A stretch of DNA of 64,000 bases from NCBI GenBank assembly GCA_028554755.1, contig JAPTOF010000002.1:7861001-7925000 (forward strand), read 5' to 3'. Origin of the DNA: Cordia subcordata. Its lineage: Eukaryota > Streptophyta > Magnoliopsida > Boraginales > Cordiaceae. The stretch's first letter is position 1; each line of letters starts with the position of its first letter. Both the position numbers and the translations under genes were made by a program. Positions 11,474-22,515 of the stretch are shown in pieces. Below the pieces are notes generated by a model. The model was not told where the DNA came from. It was given only the letters and a program-made list of their open reading frames with translations, and did not search any database.

Positions 11474-13572
11474 TGTCACGACCCCAAAAAAAAAACATCA
11501 AAATAAATCTCTAGGGTCGTGATTGCCGCGTACCTAAAAAAAGAATACCCTTTTCAAGCCCTCAAGGCACTAAGCACAAAACCAAACCCACCCTATTAAG
11601 TTAACAAATTCAAAGCATCTATAATCCCAAAAATAACTCCACAGTTCAAATCTCTGAAATGTTACAAAATAAGGAAATCTCCAAAGTTCACCATCAAGTA
11701 GTAGCAAAATCAAAGGGAGAAAGTGTTCCAAACACGAAATAAAACATATAAACCTAGATGATGCAATTGTCTCCTTATTCCAGAATCCTAAGAACTTTAT
11801 GAATGAGGTGGTCTTCTAGCCCCGGCAAGGTAAACTACTACTCCATATCTGCAACCACATAGTTTCAAGATACAAAGGAAAATATCATAGTGAGATAAGG
11901 AATCTCAATAAGTACTCAACCTCGCAAGAGTAAGAAGAACCACAAACGCAACTTCATAAATTTACACATACTCATTCATTACAAGAAAATAAACTTACTA
12001 AAAACTAATTCCTTTGAACTTTATTTCTCAATTATGCCAACAAAATCAAAGACAGATAAGATTCTTATCATGTTAGGGCCGAGGCTACAATCCTGGTAGC
12101 ACAAATCAAAGAGTGGTTTGTTGTCGCACATACTATCAAAAGCAAGTGGGAGTCCCAACAAAGACGTAGTGCACTACACAAAGAGTGGTATATAAGCCCC
12201 ACCACCTAGAGTTAACGAAGACACGGCCTGAATAGTGATGGCATAAAGAGCTACTCATAAAGTACAAAGGTTTATCAAAAAACACATTTATCACTTAAGT
12301 GCCATCAATCAAACAATTATATTAGTAGATATTATTTTTCTCTTAAAGAACCATTATAACTTGGAATAAATAATTAGTCTTTTTCTTTTATACCATAATC
12401 ATCAGCTTCTGTAAACAAATAACATATGAACAATTTATTGATATAAGCTAAAAGGAAAAGAATATATATATAGTTATTGATTGTCCACCATAAGCATTAA
12501 AGAGAAAATAATAATAAAATAATTGAATAAGAAACAAAAGAAGGCAAAATGAAGCATGGTTCTACTTTGCTGCTTTGTCCAGAACAGTGGCGTTTCGTCA
12601 CTGAAAGGTAGTGACGATTCTTTTTTTTTTTTTTTCAATGACCACCATCATCTAAGAATAAACTTTTAGATACAATACATATAATTTCTCATGATACAGT
12701 AAAGAAATAAAATAATAAGTTAAATAATAAACAATATGAATATAAAAAAAAAGAACCAAAATAAACAAGAAAAATATTTTATTTAATTTAAAAAAACAAA
12801 ATTCAATGTAGGTCATAAACTTTGACCATTCAATCAGATGCAAACTTGGGCTAAGTCACTACATGTGACGTTTTCTTTTTTTTCCTTCTTTAATCAGCTG
12901 CAAAATTTTTTTTTTGAAATCAGACGTTCAGTGAACGTCGAGCGGCAGAGGCAGAATATTTTTTTTAAAAAAAAAAGTCCAATATTTTTTTTAAGGATTA
13001 ATTACTACTCTACTACAGATGCACATAGGTTTACACATCAACTTCAAGAAACAAATATAAGATTTAATCAAAAACGAAAATTAGATTTTTTTCCTCAAAG
13101 AATATTTTTAAAAGAATTTCCCTTAATACGTAGGCCAATAAAGATATCGAATAATCACAGCGAAATAAGGTTTTCGTACTTACCTTTCTCACAAGCAAAG
13201 CAAAAGGTAATATTCAATGATGCAGGCAAAACTCCAAGAATTACAATCCTAAATACGAACACCACCTTCCTGTGTAAAACTTGTATCTTCTATATTTGCT
13301 CCTTTATGCTTTGGTGGTACTACAAGAACGAACATGTACGTCTTTTAATTTTTTTTTTTTCAGAGTCCAACTTATACATTCTAATTTTTTTTTTTCAAAA
13401 AAAAAAAGAATCCTATTCTCATATAACTTCTCTCCCCCTTATCTGACTATACCTTTTTCTTTTGAATAAAACACAAAGTTTAACTTGTTTTAAATTTTCA
13501 TAGAGATAAAACCAACTTAAGTGGAAAACAAAATCCCAAAATTTAAGTAAACGAAATTAGTGAGGCGTTACA
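11474..13572. mobile_element. LTR-type insertion (solo LTR candidate), 2099 bp
   Basis: It begins TGTCACGACCCC and ends GAGGCGTTACA. The exact 5-bp duplication CCTAA flanks it (11469-11473 and 13573-13577). It contains several homopolymer A/T runs. The plus-strand 202-codon frame at 12838-13446 is low in complexity and shows no retrotransposon domain. No gag or pol is seen. It separates copy 3 from whatever lay further upstream. Confidence 0.8.
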
Positions 13573-14516
13573 CCTAACAACAAGCAGTTCTTAATCCCCA
13601 AAAAACATCTGTATTTTTTTCGGTTGCAGTAGAACTTGATGTCAAACTGAATAGACCATACCTGAGTAATAGTAAAAGAGGTATAGGTTTGACTCAAAAA
13701 TTTCAGCTACCATAAGCAGAAGAATTAGTGTAGTAGGCTAGCTTCATAGGCGAGCTTCATGTATTCTAACGTTGAATTATAAATTGATTTATAGACAGAT
13801 AGAGGAATGATCCTTGTCTTTATCTTTTTAGGATTTATTCACAGTAGTCATACTTTTCTTATATGGTAATCTGAGAGTTAAGAGCACCTGAAGCTACATG
13901 AAATTGAAGTTACTGAACATTTGAATAGAAGGTTTTGCATAAATTCTTGTGACGGAAGGATTAACAATACTTTAGATTTCACATATATGAAAACAAAAAG
14001 AATGACATGTTGCATTTTGGCAAGAAGAATTGAACTTCCACTTCTAAAATAAGGGATTCTAGTCCTTTAAGCTTTCTAGATTTTGGCATGTAAACTATAC
14101 ATTTGAAGCTTATAAACATTGAGCTGAAACTATGACTTAAATTATATTCAATTTATAAACTAGATAGAGGGATGATCCCAGACCTTATCTTGTTGGGATT
14201 TTTTCACAGTGATTATACTCATTTTCATGGTTAATCTTAGGAGTTAAGAGCACCTTCAGCTACATAACCAAGTGGTTAAATGTTTGTATAGGATCCTATT
14301 TCTAGGTATGCCGACAGATGTTTTCAAGTAACTCTAAAAGCAAATATAAATAAGCCAAGTAAAGGGATGGATTTTAAATATTCAACATTTGTGTATGCTT
14401 TGTTTCTCTATTAATATAGTGAAAAGATATTCATGTACAATTTTACTATGATTTACATAAGTGTGTAGGACAAAATTGTATTGGGTTCCAATGAACCCAA
14501 CTATGTACAGGAGAAG
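13573..14516. other. Spacer downstream of DUF241 copy 4
   Basis: No gene. From about 14150 the sequence closely parallels positions 1-339 of the window (GATCCCAGACCTTATCTTGTT...), showing that copies 1 and 4 share their 3' flank and arose by block duplication. Confidence 0.6.
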
Positions 14517-15374
14517 CTAATGATCAAGTATGTTTAGAAGAGATACTCTTCTTTTGATCAGACTCCTAAAGATGGTTTCCAGTAGTTCTTCAAACTCTTG
14601 GATGGTCATTTCCAGCGTCCTCAGTTGCTTCATGACATTTTGAATAGCAGCAACCTTGCTATCCTTGCAAGAGTTGTTTTTGATCAAGGCAGACAACACG
14701 TCATAAATATTGCCTGCTTGTTCTTGTTCTGTGTCACAGTGAACACGTTTTGATTTCATGAATTTGTTAACCAGTGACCAACCTCTTTGTCTTGACCTGC
14801 TCCTGCTTCTAGACAGATCCAACAATACAGATTTCAAAACTGAGAAGCTGATCACTTCTGATTCTTCTAGCATGGCCATGGCTGATGGAATGTTGACTTC
14901 TTTGTTCACAAGGGCCACGGAGCACTTCTTTTCAGAGGCTTTCAGATTTCTAATGCACTTGGTAATCATCTTATTGACTTTCTCTTCTGAGGCTGCATAA
15001 GCTTCAATATCACGAGCTATGCTAGATTCTCCAACTATATTTCTGCAGAGAGCTGATTCGAGCTCTTTAATAGATTCCTTTATGTGGAGAACGATGTCTT
15101 TAGTAGTACTGCAGACATCCAACAACCTCACAGATCCATTTAGAATTTCATCTGCCCATTTGTTAGACGGGTCCTGAGATAGCTCTCATTGGATCGATGG
15201 AAGCTGAATCAGATCATGGAGGCTCTCATGTAAATCGCCAAGGCTTGCCAAGTTTCTGCATATTGAAGATTCATCAGCTGATTTTAACCTGCAAATATGA
15301 TCCTGAACTGTCACATCTGCAGGGTGAGATCTGGATGGCCAACTGTTTGATCGAACATGACTAAGATTAGCCAT
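14517..15374 (-). pseudogene. DUF241 copy 4 with one in-frame stop
   Basis: The 858-nt frame from ATG 15374 to the TAG at 14517 is exactly 286 codons with no length disruption. Codon 63 is TGA (15188-15186), where other copies have CAA (Q of PSIQQELS). After the stop the frame continues in register through SVRLLDVCSTTKDI, ESALCRNIVGES and the usual C-terminus RRVSLLNILDH. An internal methionine could open a 204-residue protein (from 15131) lacking the N-terminal RSNS motif, which is possible but not supported. Either this is a very young pseudogene or the stop is an assembly or sequencing error. The promoter TATA and distal block are preserved. Confidence 0.85.
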
Positions 15375-15458
15375 CTTTCTGATTGATCAACTTCAGTAAG
15401 AATAATTGTACAGCTTGAACTCTGAAGAATGTTGTTGAACTTTCCCTTTTGAACCAGC

Positions 15459-15466
15459 TATATATA
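15459..15466 (-). promoter_or_regulatory. TATA box of DUF241 copy 4
   Basis: TATATATA in the shared context ACCAGCTATATATAGGG, about 85 bp upstream of the ATG at 15374. Confidence 0.55.
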
Positions 15467-16672
15467 GGGAGACAAAGAAAGAAGCAAAGAGAATATAATC
15501 CAGGTTTCATGTCTCATTTCTGGTGGTAATAATATTAAAACAATTGCACACGAGTGTAATTCAATGGATCTGGAATGGAAAGGGGGCCAGCTCTAAACAT
15601 ATTGAACCAACAGGACACTGAAAGAATGGATTACACGGGTCTCAATGCAATTATTGACTTAATGGAGAAACAATGGGAATCATGACAGCCTGGAAGATGA
15701 GTTACAATGTTCCTTGTTATTATGGCACATTGATCAACACGTTCATCCACCTGAACTATGCTATGTGATGCTGAAAATATGCAAAAGGAATGCAACTGCA
15801 CACGAGTGCATGCCAAAAATGTAATTGCACACAAATGCATGCCCCCTTGGATCAGACAGGAAGGAGACAAGTACTTGAAATTTCACATGAGACAACATTT
15901 GAAGCTGATAAAATGGATCTTATCAGAGATCTCAAGGACATTATGCTACCAGTTTTCTGGAGCAGGTGGAATCTGACAGCTTTTAATTGATTTAAAATAA
16001 TGGCCATTCAACACTGTAACTCGTAAGCAATCTGCCTCTAGCTTTTAATATACATCAGTGTATTACCTTGAAAGTAAGTTTTCAGTATATGTTTCCCCTT
16101 GGTAGGACATGATAAACCATAATTTCCTATGTTCTACCGTTTGTCTTTATGTGCGATGGAAAAATGATGTCTTTCATGAGTTGTAGTAGGCCTTTTTTGT
16201 CACCTAAAAAGAAGCTCTGACTTTCTCTTTCCTGTAGATATTTGAAGTCAGAATAGAAGAGACTATACTTCAGCAGATGTATATGACAGGCTGATGATAC
16301 AAATGGCGTGTGTAAAGGGAGGATAAAACAAAATCCAGATAGACTAATTTAAAGGGAGAAGCATTTCTTGTATGTCACAGGCATTGAATTCTTTAGTCAA
16401 AGTAGTCTCAAGCCTTAGATTAATAAAAACCGAGCTTAGAAAAGCTACCAATCATTTGAATAGGATTGTATTTCTCAATAAGACCCTGTTCTTGTATAAA
16501 TCTGAAGATAAATATTGGTAAGCCGTTTAACAAGATAGATTAATGTAGTCAAAATTTGAATATAATTGTATTTATCTATATATTTTATGTATTTTTACAA
16601 CAATTTACAGAATTTGTGTGGGACAAAATTGTATTGGGGTAGGATGACCCAATTAAGTATTTATAAGAGAAG
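15467..16672. other. Spacer between DUF241 copies 4 and 5
   Basis: No gene. It includes the distal block (15796-15917) and a stretch (16200-16370) shared with the flanks at 6.7 and 18.4 kb. Confidence 0.55.
15796..15917. promoter_or_regulatory. Conserved distal upstream block, copy 4
   Basis: It has two CATGC-type motifs (GAGTGCATGCC and AAATGCATGCCCCC) about 30 bp apart, followed by the conserved ACATTTGAAGCTGATAAAATGG run. The layout matches 6224-6352 and 17876-18000. Confidence 0.5.
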
Positions 16673-17446
16673 CTAATGATTGATGATGTTCAGAAGAAAT
16701 ACTCTTCTTTTGATCAGACTTTTGAAGATGGTTTCTAACAGCTCTTCAAGCTCCTGGATGGTCATTTCCAGGGTCTTTAGTTGCTTCATGTCACAATGAA
16801 CTCGTTTTGATTGCGCAAATTTATTAATCAATGACCAGCCTCTTTGCTTCGACCCATCCTTGTTTCCAGAAAGATACACCAATAAAGATTTCAAGATTGA
16901 GAAACTAATCGTTTCTGATTCTTCCAGCATGGTCTCAGTTGACAGAAAATTGCCTTCTTTGTTCACAAGGGCCATAGAGCTATTCTTTTCTGAGATTTTG
17001 AGATTTTTTATGCACTGGCTAATCATCTTTTTCGCCTTCTTCTGGGAGATGGTGTAAGCATTAATTTCATTAGCTAAGCTAGATTCTCCACCTCTGTTTC
17101 TGCGGAGAGCTGATTCAAGCTCAATAATAGATTCCTTCATCTGGAGCATGATGTCCTTAGAGGTACTACAGACATCCAACAATCTCACAGATCCATCCAG
17201 AATTGCGTTTGCCCACTTTTTAGATGGTTCCAGGGATAGTTCTTGTTGGATTGATGGAAGCTGAATCAGATCCTGGAGGCTTTTGTGTAAATCGCCTAGG
17301 CTAGCTAAGTTTCTGCATATTGAAGATGCTGATGAACATGTCTTATCAGCTGATCTTAATCTGCATAGATGATCTTCAGCAATGACAGTTGCAGGGTGGG
17401 ATCTAGATGGCAAACTATTTGATCGAGCATGAATAGAGTTAGCCAT
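16673..17446 (-). CDS. DUF241 domain protein, copy 5, internally deleted
   Basis: Open frame of 257 codons beginning MANSIHARSNSLPSRSHP and ending RRVFLLNIINH. Relative to its neighbours it lacks about 33 codons between VHCD and KQLKTLEMT; the missing segment is the EQEQEGN...ALSALIK...AAIQNVM region in other copies. The deletion keeps the frame and joins similar short sequences (CATGACA/TGTCACA), suggesting slippage or microhomology. The missing part is a predicted helix ahead of the C-terminal heptad segment, so the protein may be altered or non-functional. Promoter features are present (TATA at 17536-17542). A 156-bp LTR-type element lies just beyond its distal block. Confidence 0.82.
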   Translation of the reverse strand: MANSIHARSNSLPSRSHPATVIAEDHLCRLRSADKTCSSASSICRNLASLGDLHKSLQDLIQLPSIQQELSLEPSKKWANAILDGSVRLLDVCSTSKDIMLQMKESIIELESALRRNRGGESSLANEINAYTISQKKAKKMISQCIKNLKISEKNSSMALVNKEGNFLSTETMLEESETISFSILKSLLVYLSGNKDGSKQRGWSLINKFAQSKRVHCDMKQLKTLEMTIQELEELLETIFKSLIKRRVFLLNIINH

Positions 17447-17535
17447 CTTCTTTTAGTGATCAAAGTCTGAAGAAAAATTTTACAACTTGAATCTTGAATT
17501 GGATGATATTGAAGCCTCCCTTTGGTACCAGCAGC

Positions 17536-17542
17536 TATATAT
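17536..17542 (-). promoter_or_regulatory. TATA box of DUF241 copy 5
   Basis: TATATAT about 90 bp upstream of the ATG at 17446; a 3-bp GCA insertion precedes it compared with sister copies. Confidence 0.55.
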
Positions 17543-18036
17543 GGGGAGATAAACAAAGGAAACAAAGAGAATATAATCCATCTGTCATGTCTCATGGCTG
17601 GTGGTAATTACATTAAAACAAATGCACACAAGTGTAATTCAATGGATCTGGAACAGAAAGGGGGCCAGCTCTAAACATATCATACCAACAATAAGCTGAA
17701 AGAATGGATCACACAGATCTTGGTGGAATTATTGACTTGAATAGAGAAACAATGGGAATCATGACAGACTGGAAATTGAGTTTCAATTTTCGTCGTTATT
17801 ATGGCACATTGATCAACACATTAGTCCACCTAAACTATGCTTTGTTTTGCTGAAAATATCCAAAAAGAATGTGATAGCACACGAGTTCATGCCTATAATG
17901 TAATTGCACACAAATGCATGCCCCTTTGGATCAGACAAGAAGGAGACAAGTACTTAAAATTTCACATGAGACAACATTTGAAGCTGATATAATGGATCTA
18001 TGAGATCTCAAGGACATTATGCTACCAGTTTCTTGG
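17543..18036. other. Upstream flank of DUF241 copy 5
   Basis: No gene. It contains the distal block at 17876-18000 with GAGTTCATGCC and AAATGCATGCCCC, followed by the conserved run through TTTGAAGCTGATA. Confidence 0.5.
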
Positions 18037-18192
18037 TGTAACGCCCCATCCCACATTTGTTCTTTGTGAGATTTGTGTACACTTTATAATGGCTTGGGTC
18101 CACTACTGTTATATCATTTGCTTAAGCATTTTGGGCCAGTTGATTAGGCTGAAGTGTGGTGACAGGCCAGTAGTTGGGCCTGGGTCGTTACA
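18037..18192. mobile_element. 156-bp TRIM-like solo LTR
   Basis: It begins TGTAACGCCCCATCCCACA and ends GGGTCGTTACA, bounded by the exact 5-bp duplication CTTGG (18032-18036 and 18193-18197). The ends are short inverted repeats (TGTAACG / CGTTACA). The size suits a TRIM or SMART-type LTR. Diverged relatives lie at 41098-41249 and, interrupted by a MITE, at 44529-44811. Confidence 0.85.
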
Positions 18193-18747
18193 CTTGGAGC
18201 AGGTGGAATCTTACAGTTCTTAATTGATTTAAACTAGTGGCTAATCAGCACTGTAACACGCAAGCAAACTGCCTCTAACTTTTAGTATGCATCATTATAA
18301 TTATCTTGAAAGTAAGTTCTAGCTTTTTGTTTCCTGTAGATATTTGAAGTCAGAGTAGAAAAGACTAATACTTTAGGAAATGCATATGACAGGCTGATGA
18401 TACAAATGGCATATGTAAAGGCAGGATAAACAAAATTCGGATGGACTAATTTAAAGGACGAAGCGTTTCTTTTTATGTCAGGAACATAAGCTTAAATAGC
18501 TAAGCTACTGATCATTTGGATAGGGTTGTAATTCTCAGTAAGACCTTGTTCTCGTTGAAATCTGAAGATAAATATTGATAAGCCATTTAACAAGATAGAA
18601 TAATGTAGTCAAATTTTGGATATAATTTTATTTCTCTTTTGATAAGTAAATATATAGTTCTCCATATCTTTTGCAATGGTTTAAAAAAAGTGTGCATAAC
18701 AAAATTCTCTTGGGATATAATGATCCGGATAAGTGTGAATAGAGAAG
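18193..18747. other. Spacer between TRIM and DUF241 fragment
   Basis: No gene. It is similar to 6640-7110 (GATGATACAAATGGTATATGTAAAGG and surroundings), the equivalent spacer of the other block. Confidence 0.5.
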
Positions 18748-18868
18748 CTAATGATCAAGTATTTATGTTCAGCAGAGATACTCTTCTTTTGATCAAACTC
18801 CTAAAAGTGGTTTATAATAGCTCTTCAAACTCCTGAATGGGAACTTCAGTGTCCTTATTTATTTTTTC
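18748..18868 (-). pseudogene. DUF241 3'-end fragment, second copy
   Basis: It is the C-terminal coding end and stop of a DUF241 gene, truncated at the same point as the fragment at 7115-7230. The region beyond the break also matches, so the truncation predates the block duplication. Confidence 0.75.
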
Positions 18869-19355
18869 GGATAAATGAATTCAACTCCTATATTTGAAAT
18901 GAGAGATTGTAATATTTTAAGCTTTTTATATATTTGAATCCTCAGTGATCAAGTTGTGTAAACAATATTGAACAAATAATGAACCCCACATTTCAATCCG
19001 TGCAGTAGGTAGAGTAATATAATCCTTGACTTCTGTTTTTTTCAGGATTTATACAAAGTGACATACTTGTTTTCATGTTAATCTTAAGAGTCAAGAGCAC
19101 CTTCATATAGATAAGTTACTGAACATCTGAACAAGATTTTGTTTCTCAGGATGGCCAAAATTATTTTCGTGTAAATGTGAAGAAAAATATTAGCAAGCCA
19201 CATAAAAAGATGGAACTTACATGATCAAGAATTGATTATAATTTTTTTCTTATGCATTAGTGAAAGATATCTGTGTATAATTTACAATTTACAGAATTGT
19301 ATAGGACAAAATTGTATTGGGATAAAATGTCCCAGTTATACATGAACTAGAGAAG
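18869..19355. other. Spacer before DUF241 copy 6
   Basis: No gene. It parallels 7231-7715, including the shared 3' flank element ACAAAATTGTATTGGGATA. Confidence 0.5.
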
Positions 19356-20228
19356 CTAGTGACCGAAGATGTTTAGGAGAAGCACTCTTCTTTTGATCAA
19401 ACTCCTGAAGAGGGTTTCTGATAGTTCTTCAAGCTCCTGGATGGTCATTTCATGCGACCTCAGTTGCTTCATGACATTTTGGATAGCAGCAACCTTGCCC
19501 TCCTTGGATGACTTGTGTTTGATCAAGGCAGACAACATGTCATCGATACTCCCTTCTTGTTCTTGTTCAATGTCACAGTGAACTGGTTTTGATTGCGTGA
19601 ATTTGTTGACCAATGACCAACCTCTCTGCTTTGACTTGCCCACGCTTCCAGACAAATACAATAATACAGATTTCAAGACTGAGAAGCTAATTACCTCTGT
19701 TTCTTCCACTACTGTCATAGTTGATAAAGTCTTGCCTTCTTCATTCACAAGGGCCATGGAGCTCGTCTTTTCTGAGACTTTAAGATTTCTAATGCACCTT
19801 GTGATCATCTTGTTGACTTTCTTCTTTGAGGTTGCATAAGCATCAATACCATGAGCTATGCTAGATTCTCCACCTCTATTTCTGCGGAGTGCTGATTCGA
19901 GCTCTTTGACAGATTCCTTCATATGAAGCATGATGTCTTTAGCAGTGCTACAGACATCCAACAATCTTACTGATCCATCCAGCATCTCATCCGCCCACTT
20001 GTTTGATGATTCTATGCATAGTTCTCGTTGGACAGATGGAAGCTGAATCAAATCATGGAGGCTCTCATATAAATTGCCAAGGCTTGCTAAGTTTCTGCAT
20101 ATTGAAGATGTTGATAAACAAGTCGTATCGGCAGATTTTAATCTGCACAAATGATCCTCAACTGTGGCAGCTGCTGGGTGAGATCTAGATGGAAAACTGT
20201 TTGATCGAGCCTGAGAAAAACTAGCCAT
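19356..20228 (-). CDS. DUF241 domain protein, array copy 6
   Basis: Intact single-exon gene of 290 codons, start MASFSQARSNSFPSRSHP at 20228, end RRVLLLNIFGH. Length and sequence are closest to copy 2 (7716-8588), with the same ending NIFGH, marking the two as counterparts in the duplicated blocks. It carries the RSNSFP 14-3-3-like motif, SVRLLDVCSTAKDI, ESALRRNRGGES and a C-terminal helix (QLRSHEMTIQELEELSETLFRSLIKRR). No membrane segment. TATA at 20301-20308 and a distal CATGCA block at 20506-20600 are preserved. Function unknown. Confidence 0.9.
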   Translation of the reverse strand: MASFSQARSNSFPSRSHPAAATVEDHLCRLKSADTTCLSTSSICRNLASLGNLYESLHDLIQLPSVQRELCIESSNKWADEMLDGSVRLLDVCSTAKDIMLHMKESVKELESALRRNRGGESSIAHGIDAYATSKKKVNKMITRCIRNLKVSEKTSSMALVNEEGKTLSTMTVVEETEVISFSVLKSVLLYLSGSVGKSKQRGWSLVNKFTQSKPVHCDIEQEQEGSIDDMLSALIKHKSSKEGKVAAIQNVMKQLRSHEMTIQELEELSETLFRSLIKRRVLLLNIFGH

Positions 20229-20300
20229 CTTCTTTTACTAAAGAAATGTTACAACTTTGATTGCTGAAAAATGATGTTGAAGCTTCCTTTTGGTACCAGC

Positions 20301-20308
20301 TATAAATA
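20301..20308 (-). promoter_or_regulatory. TATA box of DUF241 copy 6
   Basis: CTATTTATA on the minus strand, in the same context as at 8674-8683. Confidence 0.6.
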
Positions 20309-21440
20309 GGGAGACAACCAAAGGGAACAAAGAGAATATTATCCACCTCCTATGTCTCAACACTGCTGGTAATAATATAAGTGCCAACACCAATCTGATA
20401 GGACTGATCACACAGAAGGTGAGTCAATATATAACTTATTCATGTGGCACATTGTCTTCTTAAACTATGCGTTGTTATGCCAAAGAATATGAAATAATTG
20501 TATCAGCACACGAGTGCATGCCCCCGTGGTATCAGACAGGAAAGCGACCAATACTTACCATTTCATATGAGCCAACATTTGAAGCTGATAAAGTGGATCT
20601 CTCACATCTCAACTGCATTATGTCTGCAGTTTCTCGGCAGATGGAATCTTACACCTTTGAATTGATTTAAAATATTGGCTATTCACCAATTTGACACGCA
20701 TATCAAGCGAATTGACTAAGCAATCTCTCTCTAACATTTTACAAACATTAGTGCAATGACTTTGGAAATTAGTTGTCTGTTACCCCTGAACTGATCATGA
20801 TGAACCAAATTTTCTTATGTGCTACAATCATCTCTATTTATAAGAGAATAGATGATGTATTTCATGTCTGAAATTTCTAAAAACAGACATGGTATTGTCC
20901 TCGAACTCGAAGAAGAAGCTCTAGAGGTTTCTGTTTAAGTGCAATCTGAAGTTGACACTTAAGAGACTATACTTTTGAAAGGTTTCTTTATTAGCAACAC
21001 TTAACATGGCATATGACAGATTGATAATCCAAATGATATGTATTCTGTGAACACGAGTTATAAACAACAGAATTGGTCTTCACCGTGTCCATTACGGCCA
21101 TATAGAAAACAAGGATGTTAGATATTTAAAGCTAAAAAAAAAATGAAGATGAGAACAAGATCTACATCACATCTGAATCAGGATTTAAGGGCAGGAAACT
21201 CCCAGATGGACAATTATGAAGGGGGGAACAATATTTTTAAGCTGAGACCTCAAATTTTCATGTTAAAATAGTCTAAGGCCTTAGATTAGTACTCATTAGG
21301 GAGAAATGAATCAAGACATCAAGGTATAGCTGTACTCGAATAGAAACATAGGCAGTACTTCTTAAGAGTTTCGACCACATTCATGATTTTCTTAGGTCAC
21401 CCTTTTTGGTCTAAAAGCTGGTGAGAGTAGGAACTAACAT
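20309..21440. other. Upstream flank of DUF241 copy 6
   Basis: No gene. Distal block at 20506-20600 (GCACACGAGTGCATGCCCCC). The rest parallels 8684-9400. Confidence 0.5.
20506..20600. promoter_or_regulatory. Conserved distal upstream block, copy 6
   Basis: GCACACGAGTGCATGCCCCCG, then CATATGAGCCAACATTTGAAGC; the sister of 8893-8986. Confidence 0.5.
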
Positions 21441-21971
21441 TGTCACGACCCTAACTTTCACCTAAGTGAATCGTATCCCGAGCACTATTCCCATGAACAG
21501 TAACCAAAATTTTCTTTTTTTCCTTCTCAATCTATAAATTTAAGGCATTATACGATAGTATCCGTGTTTTCCTACGTGTTCCTATATCTATGAACTAGAA
21601 AATCAAACCTTATACTAAAATATTGGGGTTCCTACTTACCTCTCTCAGGACACAATCTACACATTTCAATATTCAAATCCTTGAATCCAAAAATCAAAAT
21701 TTAGACTTGCGAGAATCCCTTGTATAGTGATCAAACAACTCTCTATGACACTGAATGTCATTCCTGATCTTTTTCTCCTATGTGGAGGTTACCAATAAAA
21801 GTTAGATATTTATTATCCTACTCTAAGTTTTTAATTTAAGGCTGGGTTCCAAAAGATTTTATTTAAGAACTCACTTGTATCCAAGTCCAAGTAGGATTTT
21901 TTGCTAGCCCGCCCTTATATATATATATATATATATACAAGTCATTGGTCCTAAGCTTATGCGTTGTTCCA
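21441..21971. mobile_element. LTR-type insertion, 531 bp
   Basis: It begins TGTCACGACCC, ends GCGTTGTTCCA, and is flanked by the exact 5-bp duplication AACAT (21436-21440 and 21972-21976). The corresponding empty site is visible at about 9390-9415, where the flanks are joined. It contains an AT microsatellite (about 21917-21940). No coding capacity. Confidence 0.78.
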
Positions 21972-22515
21972 AACATTGTATTTTAGATATAAATGAATCT
22001 ACAGTTCCACATTGCAACTATACGGAAACCAGTGAAAAAAGGTTCCATTTTGGCCAAAAGAGTTGAACTTCTACTGTTGAATTGGGAGATTCCAATCCTT
22101 TAAGCTTTCTAGTTGGCATATGAACCATACATTCATGTAAAGATCGAATCAAAATTATGACTTACAACATAATTTAATCCATGTATCAGATAGAATGATC
22201 CTTGACTTTTTCTTATTACAATTTATTCATGCATGCCTGCTTTCATATTAATATTAAGAGCACCTTAAGCCACAGAAAATCCAAGTTGCTGAACATTTGT
22301 ATAATATTGTACTTCTCCGTGTGTTGACAATTGTTTTCATGCAAATCTGAAAACATATATAAATAGGCGACATAAAAAGATTAAATTTATATAACAAAAT
22401 TTTGGATATACTTGTATTATTTTTTTTTTTTTGTATAACTTTACAATAATTTACAGAATGTGTGTAGAACAAAATTGTATTGGGATTCAATGACCCAATT
22501 ATGTATGAAGAGAAG
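21972..22515. other. Spacer downstream of DUF241 copy 7
   Basis: No gene. It matches 9415-9933, including AACATTTGTATAATATTGTA and the flank just before the stop codon. Confidence 0.5.

Noticed and set aside
12838..13446. 202-codon plus-strand frame inside an LTR-type element
   Set aside because: Low-complexity, Phe/Lys-rich translation of homopolymer runs with no retroelement domain.
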